Shown piece by piece: positions 22,543 through 33,759 of a stretch of DNA of 64,000 bases (the stretch's first letter is position 1; each line of letters opens with the position of its first letter). A program made the translations under genes and the position numbers. Source of the stretch: Stenopsyche tienmushanensis (lineage: Eukaryota; Arthropoda; Insecta; Trichoptera; Stenopsychidae). The notes under the pieces were generated by a model. The model did no database searches. It had not been told where the DNA came from and saw nothing but the letters and a program-made list of their open reading frames with translations. The DNA is taken from positions 744,001-808,000 of the forward strand of contig WACJ01000078.1 of NCBI GenBank assembly GCA_008973525.1, read 5' to 3'.

Positions 22543-23780
22543 TGATACCTGATCGGAGGTCGAAAGTGGCATCACCCAAGTATTACTACTCCCTTGCAGA
22601 AATATTTTCTTGAAAATAGAAAATCCGAAACTGATCGGCTTAAAAATTTCCCAGGATTTCCTTCCACGTTACAGTTCATTTACCAGTTGATTAAAAATAG
22701 TTTCAGAGAAACTATTAATTTCCACTGGGAAAATTATTACTTGTTTTTCTAGACATCCACGATGAATGGAAAGCGTACCTCCACAAAAAGAAAATTATAT
22801 GATACCTTGTAGGGTGGTAGTTTTGCTGGATTTCCTAGTTTTAATGACATGGGTTGAAGAGTGTATATAACAATTTTTCTTTTTAATTATGTTTTTAATT
22901 TAAAGACATCGTTTCGAAATGAATTTCTGAGCCATAACAACCCTGTGTATAATTATTCAAATTTATAAACAACGCTACAATATCACTTTTGAATAATTCC
23001 AGTATTTAAGATGCTATCAGAGTAAAGTTTATGTAATAGTACGACTTAAATGTGTCCTTATTAGCATATTAAATATGTTATCGTACATCATCTGCCTAAG
23101 GGCAATCGTATGATAATATTAGTGTAAATAATATGTTTTAAGGTCGCATTTATCTGCGACAGACTGTTATGAGGATAAGCAAATAGGGAAATACGCGTAT
23201 TAATATAAAAATTTTAACGTAAGGTCTTTGTAAATATATAAACCTTAAGCTTAACGCAAAATATAAGAAGCTTCAAAAAAAATCCTTTCTATTTTCGGAC
23301 CAAATTCGAAGAAGTGCTTTGTGCTCTCGGAATGAAATAAAGGTTTAAGTGTCTTCGGCGGGGTTCGGATTGAATTTATTTTTAAAATAGAAGTAATGGA
23401 ATGTCCAAATCAAAAGCTAGTCATCCGATAAAATTTAAAAGAGTGTTTTTAAACCCACCTGTGAAAACAAATTGAATTAATTTTGCTTTAAATTTATTCA
23501 GGGCTGAATTCTATGTTTATTGCTCCATTGAAAAAAAAAATTTAAATGCACGAAAATCAAGTTGTTTTGTATTGAGACGCGGTTCAGGAAACACGTATCG
23601 TTTATTACCATTGGAAAGTGATATTTATTTATTTTCTTTGAGTTTCTTTACCTTTGGACCAACATTAACCCTTTGATTAGTGAGTAAAATTTTTTAGCGG
23701 ATACATTCCAGGAGAGAGTAATTCATCTTGAAATGCATGATATTTATCAAATAATCACAGCAGTAGAATTTCTACCCTAT
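22543..23780. other. AT-rich stretch, no gene recognised
   Basis: Nothing supportable. TTAACCCTTTGATTAGTGAG near 23666 resembles 38972 (TTAACTCTATGATTAGTGAG), a possible terminus of an unidentified element. Confidence 0.3.
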
Positions 23781-23822
23781 GCAGCTTATTCGCCGGACAA
23801 TGCACCCTATGATAACGTTTAA
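23770..23822 (+). pseudogene. Mariner third catalytic block, isolated
   Basis: Reads FLPYAAYSPDNAPYDN, close to the LPHPPYSPDLAPSDYH block that carries the last catalytic Asp of mariner transposases. Flanking sequence is not recognisable, and a single short block could be coincidence. Confidence 0.4.
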
Positions 23823-23857
23823 AGTGTTATTCGGGTATTTTTTAAATTTCATTCTTC

Positions 23858-24155
23858 TGTAACGTGGGCGATTTACCATCCCCACGTAGTAGCGCTGTTA
23901 ACAGTGACATCTTTCATCTCTCTTCAGTTGCAATGTATTATTTTAACAGCGCCATCTCTTGTGGCCCTGCGGAGACATTGCACCTGCTTACCGACCGATC
24001 GCTTTTTGCGCGTGCACCATTGCCGGTTGGGGAGTGACGCGTAGGAGGCGGGAGTCGGGAGAGTCGTCGGTTAGCCTTGGCTGCGGGATGTCTTCCCTCC
24101 TGCAGCCAGATCTCTCTCTCACGTGTTGAATAAAAAGTTATTTAGTGAAGAGTTG
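23858..24155 (+). mobile_element. Family D LTR, copy D2
   Basis: Starts TGTAACGTGGGCGATTTACC, close to the TGTAGCGTGGGCGATTTACC of D3. Contains the shared GCGCCATCTCTTGTGGCCCT and GACCGATCGCTT blocks and the hairpin at 24079-24107. AGATCTCTCTCTC follows, and AATAAAAAGTTATTTAG near 24129 gives the LTR poly(A) signal. The last 60 bases (CCATCC...GGCTACA) are missing. Confidence 0.7.
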
Positions 24156-24362
24156 CTGTGCTAAAAAATTACCGCGTGCTACCATGATATGTATTTGGTA
24201 CACCATATGAAATTTTGAATCCCGTATCTATTATATTTCATATCGATATTCTCATTGTTAAAGTCGAGTTATAGTTAAACGGTTAAATATTTAGAAACAT
24301 ATTTTTTTCAATGCAATTGTTCAACATTATGGATTAGCCGAATCGCTAATTGCTATAGCGTG
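24156..24362. other. No gene recognised
   Basis: Short AT-rich interval with no supportable feature. Confidence 0.3.
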
Positions 24363-24392
24363 TCCCTATCTCGACGTTATAGAAGGGTCGAC
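24363..24392 (-). repeat. Terminus of the CAGTCAACCC MITE, degenerate
   Basis: ACGTTATAGAAGGGTCGACTGTA matches the right end of the MITE at 31075-31257 (TATAGAAGGGTTGACTGTA). The other end is not evident. Confidence 0.4.
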
Positions 24393-25399
24393 TGTATTTA
24401 AATGTATAAATAGATTTTCATGCTTGAATATGTTATATCTAAAAATATCACCGATCATCCAATTAGTGATTGTTTGCACTCCCGGAAATGTATTATCCCC
24501 TGGGAAGAAAAGCATGATATGAAATGTAAATAATGTATGCCAATACTTGCTTGCTATTGGAGTGCAAAACAATTAGGGCATAACTCGATCATTTTATAAA
24601 TTAAGCTTGAATATACAAATACTATTTTTTATTACGGAAAATTCTTTATATAATAAATAAATTCACACAAAATGCATCCAGTTTGATTACAAATAAACGA
24701 TCATTTTTCATTTTATTATGAATCAATTTGTATCTGGATATAAATTTAAGCTAGTCTTATATACAATCCTCTTTATTTTAATAAGAGACCAGATGCGGAA
24801 GTTTATTATATGTGTATCTGTGGGAACGTTCAGAAAATAAATCTCTAAAACACTACCATAGTTGGATACGAAACGCTAAAATGCAACGGAGTGTATTGAA
24901 AACATATTTTATTATGCCCGACAAATATATTCTATTATTCATGTCTATAAAATGCACATAATCTCTGCCTAAAAAGATTGCAAATATACTTCACAATTTC
25001 TCCTTGGTTTGTTTTGTAAAATGAGCAAGTTCTTCGCTTGGACGAAGATACCACGCATCACTGAACATTGTCTCAATGGATCTACAGTCGCTCTAATAGG
25101 ATATCCAGAAGTAATGTCGTTTTTTAATAAATTTAAATTTTGGCCGATTTTACAAATATATAAAAGAGGATTTTGAGATTTTGTGTATATGACGGGATAT
25201 GCGTGGAATAATTCATTATGAATTAATGAAACTGGATGAAACTACGAAGCGAGTCCCATAAGTACTCGATCTGACTTAGAAGAAGAAGAAGAAGCTTAAG
25301 TTTAAAAATGCTGCGTTGTTTAATATTTATTTATAACATGGATTTGTTTAAAAGGTCTACGTCCAACTAATATCTTGTTAAATCTATATTAAGTTCGGA
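24393..25399. other. AT-rich stretch, no gene recognised
   Basis: Contains an (AGA)n run near 25278-25294. No coding or repeat signal otherwise. Confidence 0.35.
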
Positions 25400-26035
25400 G
25401 AAAGTCTGCTCCTTCGTTTACAACAGTAAAATATTGAGTGGCAGAGCTTAAACGAGGCCGTACGAGTTGCCAAGACGAACATTACAATGGTCGACCAAAT
25501 CAAGTGCCAAACATGTCCACATGGACACGCTCATTCTTAACTTCGAGCGGCCACAAGGTCTGTGTGCCCAACCGGTCCGCCTTTCGGACCGCTGATACGA
25601 CAGATAAGCGCCTCGCGATCGAATGCCATACGCAAACATATCCACAGATCATGGTCTGCGTTCATTAATAGATGAGATAAATAAACAGTTAAAACAATGA
25701 ATTTAAATGGGAGATTTGGCGTAAAAGAAAATCATCAAGATAATGCATCAGTTCACATATCCGTCATTGTCGTAAGCAAAATCAATGAGTTAAAGTTTAG
25801 ATTACTTTTTCATGCATTTTATTTGGCAGATTTAACCCCCTTGGATAATTTTCTTTTATCAAACTTGATAAAATGGCTCGGTATTAAAAAATGTCAACAT
25901 TGAAGAGATCGAGTCGGTGGTTGATGACTATTTAGAAGAGTTCGACGGTTCTCACTATAAACAGGGTATCAAAGCTAATAAAAATTGCTAGAAAAAAGTG
26001 TATTGAGCTGAATGAAGACGAGAAATAAATACATT
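25400..26035 (+). pseudogene. Mariner family F, copy F2, split by repeat K
   Basis: The N-terminal piece at about 25436-25515 (AELKRGRTSCQDEHYNG) is nearly identical to F1 at 42333. The C-terminal half at 25715-26030 reads HQDNASVHISVIVV, LADLTPLDNFLL, KWLGIKK, then TKCIEL-type residues and a final NED. These hold the second catalytic block (HQDNARPH, here with A-S-V-H) and a degraded third block. The middle of the transposase, including the first catalytic Asp, is replaced by repeat K2. Confidence 0.75.
25549..25668 (+). repeat. Repeat K, copy K2, open in the same frame as K1
   Basis: Encodes GHKVCVPNRSAFRTADTTD, RLAIECHTQTYPQIMVCVH, aligning residue by residue with K1. The 77-codon frame reads through from the mariner piece into K by chance or fusion. 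Possible Ty3/gypsy gag remnant (see K1). Confidence 0.5.
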
Positions 26036-26166
26036 TTTTTATATCGGTTACTTCTGGGACTACCCTCATGCGTCCTTTTTGAAAGCGTAATGTGTACGAT
26101 TCTACGCTTATTTTCAGACTGTAATATACGAGAGATACGAGTGCTTTAAAAAGGTGCCCGTTAATC

Positions 26167-26334
26167 CAGGGTGCGTCAACCTTTTTATGGGATGGGGTGT
26201 GCAGCAGTAGGCTTAGCTCGCGTATACTCGGCACCAAATTGAGTGCCTGCTCATTCGGTTAAAGGCCTTTGACTACATTCCGTGTGTAAATTTAGCGCCC
26301 CCTTTGAAACAGGTGAAACGGGTTGCGACCCCCG
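26167..26334. mobile_element. Possible hAT-type MITE
   Basis: CAGGGTGCGTCAACCTTTTT at 26167 is a typical hAT end (CAGGG...CAACCTTTTT). At 26318-26334 CGGGTTGCGACCCCCG can serve as its inverse. No matching 8-bp duplication was found, and the inverted repeat is imperfect. Confidence 0.35.
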
Positions 26335-26700
26335 GCCGCTTATTTATCGGACGGCGCCCCCGATTTTGTCAGGGCTACTCTCCGAACTGTTCGAGTGAAA
26401 ATGCGGTTTTTGTTATGCAAATTTATGACGTTGTATCGACAACATGGAGCTCTGCTCGGTGAGCTGTTAACGGGATTTCGCTATCGTGACAGACAGCTGC
26501 TGGCAAATTTGCCCGTATGTACAATTTTATATCATGGACAGATTCGGCCCTGGAACAAAACGTCAAAATGTCATAGGAGCGCCGTTGAAGATTTATGGGA
26601 GAAAATTTAAGGAAGGAAATAGGCACTGATGTGGAATAATGGAGATATGATCTACGACGTATCGTCTTTGGATATTGAGCTTTTCACGTTTTTTAATATA
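26335..26700. other. Higher-GC stretch, unassigned
   Basis: A 95-codon plus frame (26323-26610) includes MRFLLCKFMTLYRQHGALLGELL but no motif I know. A 67-codon minus frame overlaps it. No second copy in the window. Confidence 0.2.
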
Positions 26701-26702
26701 AT

Positions 26703-26945
26703 ATAGGATCATCCAAATGTGACGCTTGTATATCACCACTGCATAATGTTTATACATGACGTCTTTTTAAATGACGTAAGCCATTTTATTTTAGTAAAAA
26801 GTAGTACAAATTTAATCATGAACAGATTTACATTGCAATAATGGACTTACATTATTATTGAACAACGAACGAAAGCTCATTTTACAATGGATGGGTTCGT
26901 CAATAAGCAAAATTGTCGTATTTGGGGTGCTGTAAATCCTTTGAT
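26703..26945 (+). pseudogene. Tc1/mariner-type DDE transposon family M, copy M1
   Basis: Aligns over its length with M2 (54667-54414, minus). Terminus GGATCATCCAAATGTGACGC. The coding part at 26875-26945 reads AHFTMDGFVNKQNCRIWG. This is the SDEAHF...NGYVNKQNCRIW block that follows the first catalytic Asp in a large arthropod transposase family. Here the Asp-Glu pair itself is altered, and M2 keeps SDEIHLTMDGFVNKQN. Confidence 0.7.
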
Positions 26946-26999
26946 GGTTTTATACATTACATTTATTCATTTATTAGTAGAAATTGTTAGCTAAAAGAT

Positions 27000-27215
27000 A
27001 TTGTGTAATGAATAATAAAATAGATATACTATTAGTGTAGTGGTTGCTTTATGCTACGTATACACAATAAAAGCGGTACGGCGCATGCGTGTAACGTCTC
27101 TATGATTTATATGACGGATATGGATTCACTACATACGATTCTGTTACTCTTTTGGACTAACTGCGGCTTGGAGTTTCACTTTTCGTGACGTTCTAACCAA
27201 TTTGCCCTACCGCGT
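27000..27215 (+). repeat. Repeat C, copy C2, uninterrupted
   Basis: TTGTGTAATGAATAATAAAAT, TTTATGCTACGTATACACA, GGCGCATGCGTGTAACGTCTC and TATGATTTATATGACGG are shared with C3. The end GAGTTTCACTTTTCGTGACG is found 0.9 kb further on in C3. This copy shows the unsplit order. Confidence 0.6.
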
Positions 27216-27544
27216 TTTTACAAGTTAAACTTAAAAAATTCAACTTCAAAAAGTTCAAGTTGAAGAGCTAAAAATAATTTTAAATTATTGTTGTTATCCC
27301 GTTGTTGAGTAATCACACATATGTGCGGCCGGACTCAAAGAGCATTCTTGCATATTTAGTGCGGATATTACTGAATCAGAGACAGAAATAAATAGAGTTT
27401 CTTGCGTCTCATCATCGTATATTGATAGAAAGGTCGTGCTGTAAAGGAACCCCTATACGCTTAATTTTCAATGCCGTTTTTCTATCCGATTGAAAATCGT
27501 TGATCAGATCATTGGTGGTCCCCTTATAATCATAATTAATAGGA
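27216..27544. other. No gene recognised
   Basis: No supportable coding, RNA or repeat feature. Confidence 0.3.
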
Positions 27545-27715
27545 GAAAGCCACATAATTTATTTATATACTTAAACATCAGCGTGGTAATAACAGTGATT
27601 CTATTTGAAACGCTATTATGTCGCCCAACAATATCGACAGTGTTAAGGTTCATTTATTGATATACAAGCTTCACTTACGCTGCGCGGTCTTGAGACAAAA
27701 GTGAATTTGTATGGA
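27545..27715 (+). repeat. Repeat U, full copy
   Basis: Homologous to 40190-40345 on the other strand. GAAAGCCACATAA, GTGGTAA, GCCCAACAATATCGAC, AAGGTTCATTTATTGATATAC and TTACGCTGCGCGGTCTTGAG are conserved. Partial copies at 9745 and 31763. No open frame or termini recognised. Confidence 0.6.
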
Positions 27716-29059
27716 TGATAAATGGTGGACATACGAATATAAAAAAAAAGAATAAGGTACAGGAATTTAATACAAAATAAGCTTGTTTAATATTATTGTT
27801 TCTATTCCACAAAAAAATATTAGGGCGATAGAAAAAAAAAATGTAAATTCTATAAGCCTTTAGGATAATTTCAGAAGTCTTTTGGTATTTATAAAAATAA
27901 AAAAAATAAGGTCGCACAATACAAAATATATTTTTTGTAGTACTTCCTCTTCAGGGCTGAATAGAGCTATATTGTTTGTATTCGTGCACCCTACTAGTTC
28001 TTCCTATAGAAAAAAAAACTCCCAAAGGATACGTAAAAGGTTCAAATCAAAATTGTCCAAAGCCAGTGTTTGACAATTTGTTGGCTTTCATGGCATTTGG
28101 TCTTATTTTTGCAGGAAAAAAGGGGGAAAATCGCACTCAAAACGAATTTATTCCCCACAATATACGCCGCTTTGTAAAGAGTATCGATACGGTGTGCAAA
28201 CAATCTGAGCAAAAATTCAATAGCATCGTTTACCGTGCTGAAATTTAATTAAGAAACGTCTTCGGAAAAACCAACGACGGAGAAAATCACTAAACAATTT
28301 AACTACTTCATTAGTTATTCAACACCCTCCGTGACTGCCCAAATCACTTTGCCTGGTAATTGTTTAGGATTCCGACAGTTTCTAAATTGCTTTCTACTCA
28401 TATTGACCGGAAAATGCGAAAAGTTTCTCCTGCATACGTAAGTATATTTGTGCGTGAAGCGTAGCGAAATGATTTCGGAATCCAATTTGCGTCCATTGAA
28501 ATTGTTTGATGTAAGCCAGATATGCTTTCGTATTGCAGAAAATAAGACTTGAATGATATTGAAGATTAAGGAGACCATCCAAAAAAAAATTTAAATGTAA
28601 ACTGTATCCAAATACAATGTAGAATGTGTGGAAAAAATGATTTTCCGATATTCGGGGTTGTTCATAAGTTACAGCGCTTAAAAGTCAAGGGTTTGAAACC
28701 CACGTTCGATCACTCAAAGAAGTCAAACATTACTCTATTTTGCACAATAGAGAAGCTCTTATATTATCTAAACTCGTTTCTTGTTTCGAATATAACGTTT
28801 AGTTTAATCTTGACTGAGCACCTAAAGCGTTCCAACTGAACTTTGCTAGAACATTTTATTGTACGTGTCGTGGGTGATTTAAAATGAGTGATATCAAAAT
28901 CTACACATCATAATCGGAATAAAAAAACATTTCATGTAAATAACTACACATTAAACAGAACTTACATCAACATCAACGAAAAAACTTTTAGGGAGCATGA
29001 ACTTGGATGTGTTAATTTTGTGTGACAAGTTTTGTGTATTGTATACTAGAATTTGTTTC
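27716..29059. other. AT-rich stretch with short unassigned frames
   Basis: Frames at 27976-28248 (+, 90 codons) and 28578-28315 (-, 87 codons, ends VIWAVTEGVE) have no motif I recognise. No repeats found in the window. Confidence 0.25.
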
Positions 29060-29324
29060 TGTAGCGTGGGCGATTTACCATCCCCGCGTAGTAGCGCTGT
29101 TAACAGCGACATCTTCCATCTCTTTTCAGATGCAATGTGTTATTTTAACAGCGCCATCTCTTGTGGCCCCGCGGAGACATTGCACCTGCTTACCGATCGA
29201 TCGCTTCTTGCGCGTGCACCGTTGTCGGTTGGGTAGTGACGCGCAAGAGGCGGGAGTCGGGAGAGTCGTCGGTTAGCCTTGGCTGCGGGATATCGTCCTT
29301 CCTGCAGCCAAATCTCTCTCTCGG
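29060..29324 (+). mobile_element. Family D LTR, copy D3, intact 5' end
   Basis: Starts TGTAGCGTGGGCGATTTACC. GCGCTGTTAACAGCGACATC, GCGCCATCTCTTGTGGCCCC and GATCGATCGCTTCTTGCGCG follow, then GTTAGCCTTGGCTGCGGG and the hairpin at 29281-29309. It stops after AATCTCTCTCTCGG, so everything from the AATAAA on is missing. Confidence 0.7.
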
Positions 29325-29914
29325 AAGAACGGACCCATGCGCTAGCGCAGGAAGGAAGGAATAAATTTGGACAACATTCTATCACAATCGTTCTACAGGC
29401 GTAAATCATCAACATCAAAATTGTCCAGCAGACGAAGGCATCTGGTGCAAATGGCACAAAGTTGAATCTAGAAAAGAACTTAATAATTTCCACAACTATA
29501 AACCACCAATAAATTCATTAATTTTCGCTCGTATAAATCTGCATTCTGGCACAAATATCATTGAAATAGAAGCTTTTTAACAATAGGCTTTACAAGATTT
29601 TTAGGAGAAAATTGAGGGTTCACTTTATAGAAACGGTATAGCAAATTTAGCGTGACTTAAAATTTTGTTGGTGATCATGTTGAAAAAATCACTAAAAAAA
29701 AATATCAAAAATTTACAAAAAAATGTTTAAAAAGATGCCAAAAATTTAAATTTCATCATTTTATAATAATCCTAGCATGAAAACTATTTCATATTTTATA
29801 GATTAAAACGAGATTGTTTATTTTTTATTTTAGAAAAGCAAAATGCCCGCAATCGTAGTAAACGAAAACAACTTTTTTTGATGATGATTTCATTCTGCAA
29901 AAAGTTCATCGCAT
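29325..29914. other. No gene recognised
   Basis: AT-rich. A 117-codon minus frame (29493-29140) is the antisense of LTR D3 plus flank, not a gene. Confidence 0.35.
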
Positions 29915-30375
29915 TTCTGACTCCGAAGCCTGCATTGACGACCCGCAAAATTATTTTGTGCGTTTGATGAGATATTTAAGGGATTATTGATCTGTGGGAT
30001 TGTTAATTTATGAAACCTGGCGAAACAATAACTGCAGATGTGAATTGTCAGCAAATGGAAAGGACGAACAAATATTTGAGAGTCGAACGTCGAGAATTAA
30101 TCAGGAACAATTTAGTGATTCTGCAAGACGAAAATGCACGACCCCATTAGGCGAAAAAGGTGTCTGAAAAAATCAGAGAATAAAAATGTGAAGAACTTCC
30201 ACACCCTCTATATTCACCAGACCTGACTCCAATGGATTATCATCTTTTTCGATTTTGGTACAAGTGAATTTGAAAATCATATTGTACATACTTCCACTCA
30301 AAACCAGAAGAATTTTTCAAAAGAGGAATTAAAAAAACCTGTGGAAAATGGTAAATAGTAATGAAGAAAATTATG
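29915..30375 (+). pseudogene. Mariner transposase relic J (second half)
   Basis: Reads LTPKPALTTRKIILCV and a WWD-like WDI, then FMKPGETITADVNCQQMERT, ERRELIRNN, VILQDENARPH (second catalytic block, with Q-D-E for H-D-N), VSEKIRE, and YSPDLTPMDYHLFRF (third block, near 30209-30250). Stops after ARPH and after KIRE plus a frame change near the end break it. Resembles the mauritiana-like mariners with the LKPGETI motif. Confidence 0.8.
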
Positions 30376-30605
30376 TTTTTTAAAATTTTGTTAATAATAA
30401 TAAATTATTTATTATTATTTATTAATAACATTGTTAAACAATCGGAAAAGACTTTTGTATACATCTAATAATTTGCTGGATTTAATCGCGCAAAGATGTG
30501 TTGTGAGGGAATGAATTATCCATGGAATGAGTCTCGGAGTATTCTTCATTTATTCGTCTGGATGAGCAGGATTGCGGCTGGCAACCGATTGCAGGGAGCT
30601 GGCTG
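30376..30605. other. No gene recognised
   Basis: AT-rich tail of relic J, then unique sequence. Confidence 0.3.
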
Positions 30606-30764
30606 TTAATTGTCGGCGCCAGGTTTATAGTTTTGTCTCCAGGAAAAGTAGACGTGGAATTCGCTGGAGCCGGGATAGAGTGGTAGGTCGTTACCGTCGG
30701 CAATTATCGCCCTGATGGTATTACCATAATCTGTGTCGGAGAAAGGCGCCAGTCGACTGTCTCC
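30606..30764 (-). other. Exon-like open block, unassigned
   Basis: One minus frame is open for about 53 codons with mixed codon use (SRLAPFSDTDYGN...LPLYPGSSEFHVYFSW), ending in TAA at 30606. The region is GC-richer than its flanks and single-copy in the window. I recognise no family, and a chance frame is quite possible. Confidence 0.2.
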
Positions 30765-31056
30765 ACGGCCTCAACCTCAACCTCAAGCTCATGTTTCAAA
30801 CTCAATTACGTCAAATACTCTCTACAAAATGTACCACCGGAACCCCTTGCTAATCGCTATCCAGCCTCCCATCCTAGTCTCGCTCGAATTGCATTAATTT
30901 GTTTTCTAAATACCCCAGTTCGGAAAACTATTACGTTTCAATGTAGGCTTTCGGATTGTTATACAAGTTCATCCAAGCATGAATGCAAATATTCATTTAA
31001 TACAGTATCAATATTACATGTTGACACATTTGGTAATATCAAACGATGTATTGTAT
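30765..31056. other. No gene recognised
   Basis: Nothing supportable. CAAGTTCATCCAAGCATG near 30963 faintly resembles the family M terminus. Confidence 0.3.
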
Positions 31057-31560
31057 TAGGCAGACCTGAAAGTACAGTCAACCCTTCTATAGGAACCACG
31101 CTATAGAAAGTTAGGCACTCATTACAAAATTTATACGTGTTTACTTTGTTAATAAATGCAATTAATTAACACGTGTTAGGCGCGTATTGACCTTTCGCAT
31201 TTTGTCCATTGCATACATAAAGACGCCGCAAAGTGGACGCTATAGAAGGGTTGACTGTATTCGAATATACTAAGACCTTATGTTTGAGCTTAGTTTGTAT
31301 CCAGACACATTGTATACTGGGTTGGAATGCCAAAAAAATCAGTAAAACGCTCAAATATGTTTGTGGTGAAGTGGTAACAGTTCGCAGATGCCAATATTGA
31401 TTTAGGGATGAAGCAAAAATGGGAGAATTTTCGAATTTTGACGACGATGCACTAAAAATCCTAATCGAGTCATAACCATGACAAACAATCGAGGAGCGAT
31501 CTCAAAGATGTGTGCGCAGTAAGAATAGGATAGGTGTTATGGGATAGGATAGGAACCACA
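31057..31560 (+). mobile_element. Mariner family E, copy E2, carrying a MITE
   Basis: Terminus TTAGGCAGACCTGAAAGTA at 31057. After the MITE the sequence resumes TTCGAATA. Coding traces: TLYTGLECQ-type residues, then GEVVTVRRCQY and FDDDALKILIES (about 31440-31470), matching the D-E-D-A-L-K-S-L-I-E linker of mariner helix-turn-helix domains, then QTIEERSQR. It ends in GAATAGGATAGGTGTTATGG, also present in E3, next to LTR D8. No catalytic domain. Confidence 0.65.
31075..31257. mobile_element. 183-bp MITE inserted in mariner E2
   Basis: Perfect 18-bp inverted ends: CAGTCAACCCTTCTATAG at 31075, and its reverse complement CTATAGAAGGGTTGACTG ending at 31257. TA flanks both sides (31073-31074, 31258-31259). 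Removing it and one TA restores GACCTGAAAGTATTCGAA, exactly the sequence at 18092. Ends and TA target point to a Tc1/mariner/pogo-type transposase acting in trans. Confidence 0.85.
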
Positions 31561-31574
31561 ACGATTGCGTTCGT

Positions 31575-31742
31575 ACGCGGGTTCGTTTTGTTATCTGATC
31601 GTGATGGAGCCGAGTAGTGTAATGGAGGCGATAAGATGCGAATAGAAATACTCGTCTTATCAGTTATTGATAGAGAGACAAATTTGGCCGCGGGAAGGAT
31701 GTCTTCCTGCAGCCAATGCTGTACGATAAAATTCGAATGAGA
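31575..31742 (-). mobile_element. Family D LTR-like fragment D8
   Basis: The minus strand reads GCATTGGCTGCAGGAAGACA, CCTTCCCGCGGCC and AAATTTGTCTCTCTATC, the hairpin block and its downstream pyrimidine run. A diverged tail with GTATTTCTATTCGCATCTTATC follows. Less like D1-D6 than D7 is. No primer-binding site follows. Confidence 0.5.
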
Positions 31743-31762
31743 CATTTGCAGAGATAGAGACG

Positions 31763-31810
31763 GAGTTCATTTATTGATATACAAGATTGACTTACGCTGC
31801 GCACTAACGC
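31763..31810 (+). repeat. Repeat U, partial copy
   Basis: GTTCATTTATTGATATACAA then GACTTACGCTGCGC matches the second half of the U copy at 27655-27700. Confidence 0.5.
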
Positions 31811-33497
31811 TGTAATTTAATATGCGCAGATTAACAGTGTCATTTCGCGCGGGTACCGTTTCGCTCATATGACCAAATATTTTATTAAAAATCAATTAAG
31901 CAGCTAAAATTTTTGACTCGATTTGGTATCCACAATGAAAGCTTTATAAATGAATTTACTATCTTAAACAAGCGTTAATTTTGGGATTGGTTCTTGATTA
32001 GCAACAATAATAAAGCCTAGGGTTGAACAGAATTAATTTTCAGGGTTCATGTAAAAGCCCCACCCAAAAAGATAAGTTAAAACTCTTGTTTCGATATTTA
32101 ACAAAATGTTCTCTCTGAAAATCGGACGGGTGGAGTTTCATAATGGACGTAAACTTATTTTGATTTCAATTCGCTGAGATATTGGAAATGTTTCTTTCGT
32201 GTTAGCAAAAGATTGAAAGGGCGATTTAAGTTTATTTATTTTTTCTTTGAACAAGGAGCTTTGTATTAATTATAATTTTAATAGGATCGAATCATTTGTT
32301 TGTTGTAAAGTATTTGAAAAAATCATTATATGCGAACCTTTGAGGAATATGGAATGAGCACTATTAGAATTTATCGAAAATGTGAGCAATATTTTAAACA
32401 ATTAAGTCGCTCTATATAATGTATGCTCGTCTTTTATGAGTAAACTTGAACGAAGATGTTTTGACTGGATTTCTGCAAAAGTTAGAAAATGGATGCTCGA
32501 GAAGAACTCTCCTGAAATGCTTTTAGGAAGAGCATCCAGTCGAGTTTACCAAGAATTAAAACGTAAATAATAAATGTTTTACTTGAGCTCTCTACAAAAC
32601 AACACCACTTGGCTGAAGTTGTAATATTATAACTTTCAGTTCTTATAAATACTTATAATTTAATATATTTCAACCGGATGGAAACGCACACCCTCAATTA
32701 TTATTTTTGATATGCGTACATAAATATTTTAATAATTAATCAATATTAATTGGATACGATAAATTCGAATTTAGTCATATATCTGATAATGGCTTTGGAA
32801 ATCTTGTTTCATTTTTAATATATGGCGAACATAAAGAATTAAATTGTATGGCGCTAATGTGTCATAAAAAAGAATTCTCTCTTCAAATATTGTAAGAGCT
32901 GAGTGAAACCTTTCTGCGAAAATGATAAGGAAATCCTTCGTGCGATGGACAAATCCGGAAGGACGGAATATATAAAAGGGAGGATATTTCAAAAATATTC
33001 AATATTGGATCTCGTGGAAATGAATAGATGTGAATGGGAGTGTTTTAATCTTAGGTTGAATATTGTGTCAGAGAATGCTTCCGAAAGATTGAAGGCTGTA
33101 TCTGTAATGTGAAAGCGCTTCCCATTCATCCCCATGGAAACGACAATTCGCTCTCCACAGACTTGTTAAATTGGATATAATGAAAGAGGATATAAACATA
33201 TTTCGTCAGCTGTGTTCCCTATTTATTACACGAATATATCAGGACCAATTCTTAGCGTATTTCACTTTTCCGTCTTATATTCACGCACAAAAATCAAAAT
33301 TGATATCTAGGAAGTAATCCCAAAATGATTGGACGTAAATATACGAGAAGCTCTTGAAAGAAATTCAGCTTGAAAATCAATGAACTGGTATCGAAAGCGA
33401 TGATGTTTATATTTGGCACTCAATGCTCCTAGTTTTGACGAACCAATATATGTCAAAATTGAAATCAAGCGCAGCTGCTAGATGACGATAAGGCTGC
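31811..33497. other. AT-rich stretch, no gene recognised
   Basis: Frames of 60-75 codons (for example 32903-33112 +) carry no motif. A weak inverted repeat lies at about 32440-32560 (AGTAAACTTG... / ...CGAGTTTACC). Nothing else. Confidence 0.3.
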
Positions 33498-33612
33498 TTA
33501 AATGAAAACGAATAATTTCGCGTTGCGCAACAGAGGATGCCGATTCTTCAATGATGGCATCAAGAAACTTCCTATTCAATGGAATAAATGTTTTTGTTTC
33601 CAAATAAGATAT
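33498..33612. mobile_element. Rearranged mariner (family I), second head-to-head copy
   Basis: Shares CGAATAATT, then GCGTTGCGCAACAGAGGATGC and ATCAAGAA(A/G)CTTCCTATT with 4805-4890. The plus strand after the junction reads FFNDGIKKLPIQWNKC, the mariner C-terminal block. The minus strand before it reads SSVAQREIIRF, the N-terminus. The same odd junction in two places implies one rearranged ancestor. Confidence 0.6.
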
Positions 33613-33759
33613 TCCATTGTATTTTTACACATCACTATTAAATTTAAAAAAATCCGGACCATATTTGAATCACCATCGCACTTCTGATTTCATCATATAT
33701 GCATATATGTAATTCTTTATTATAGCTAAAAAAAAAACTTTTTTCAGATTGTTGATATA

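Noticed and set aside
29140..29493. 117-residue minus-strand protein
   Set aside because: It lies antisense across family D LTR D3; similar antisense frames appear at 37111-37374 and 59624-60025 in other D copies.
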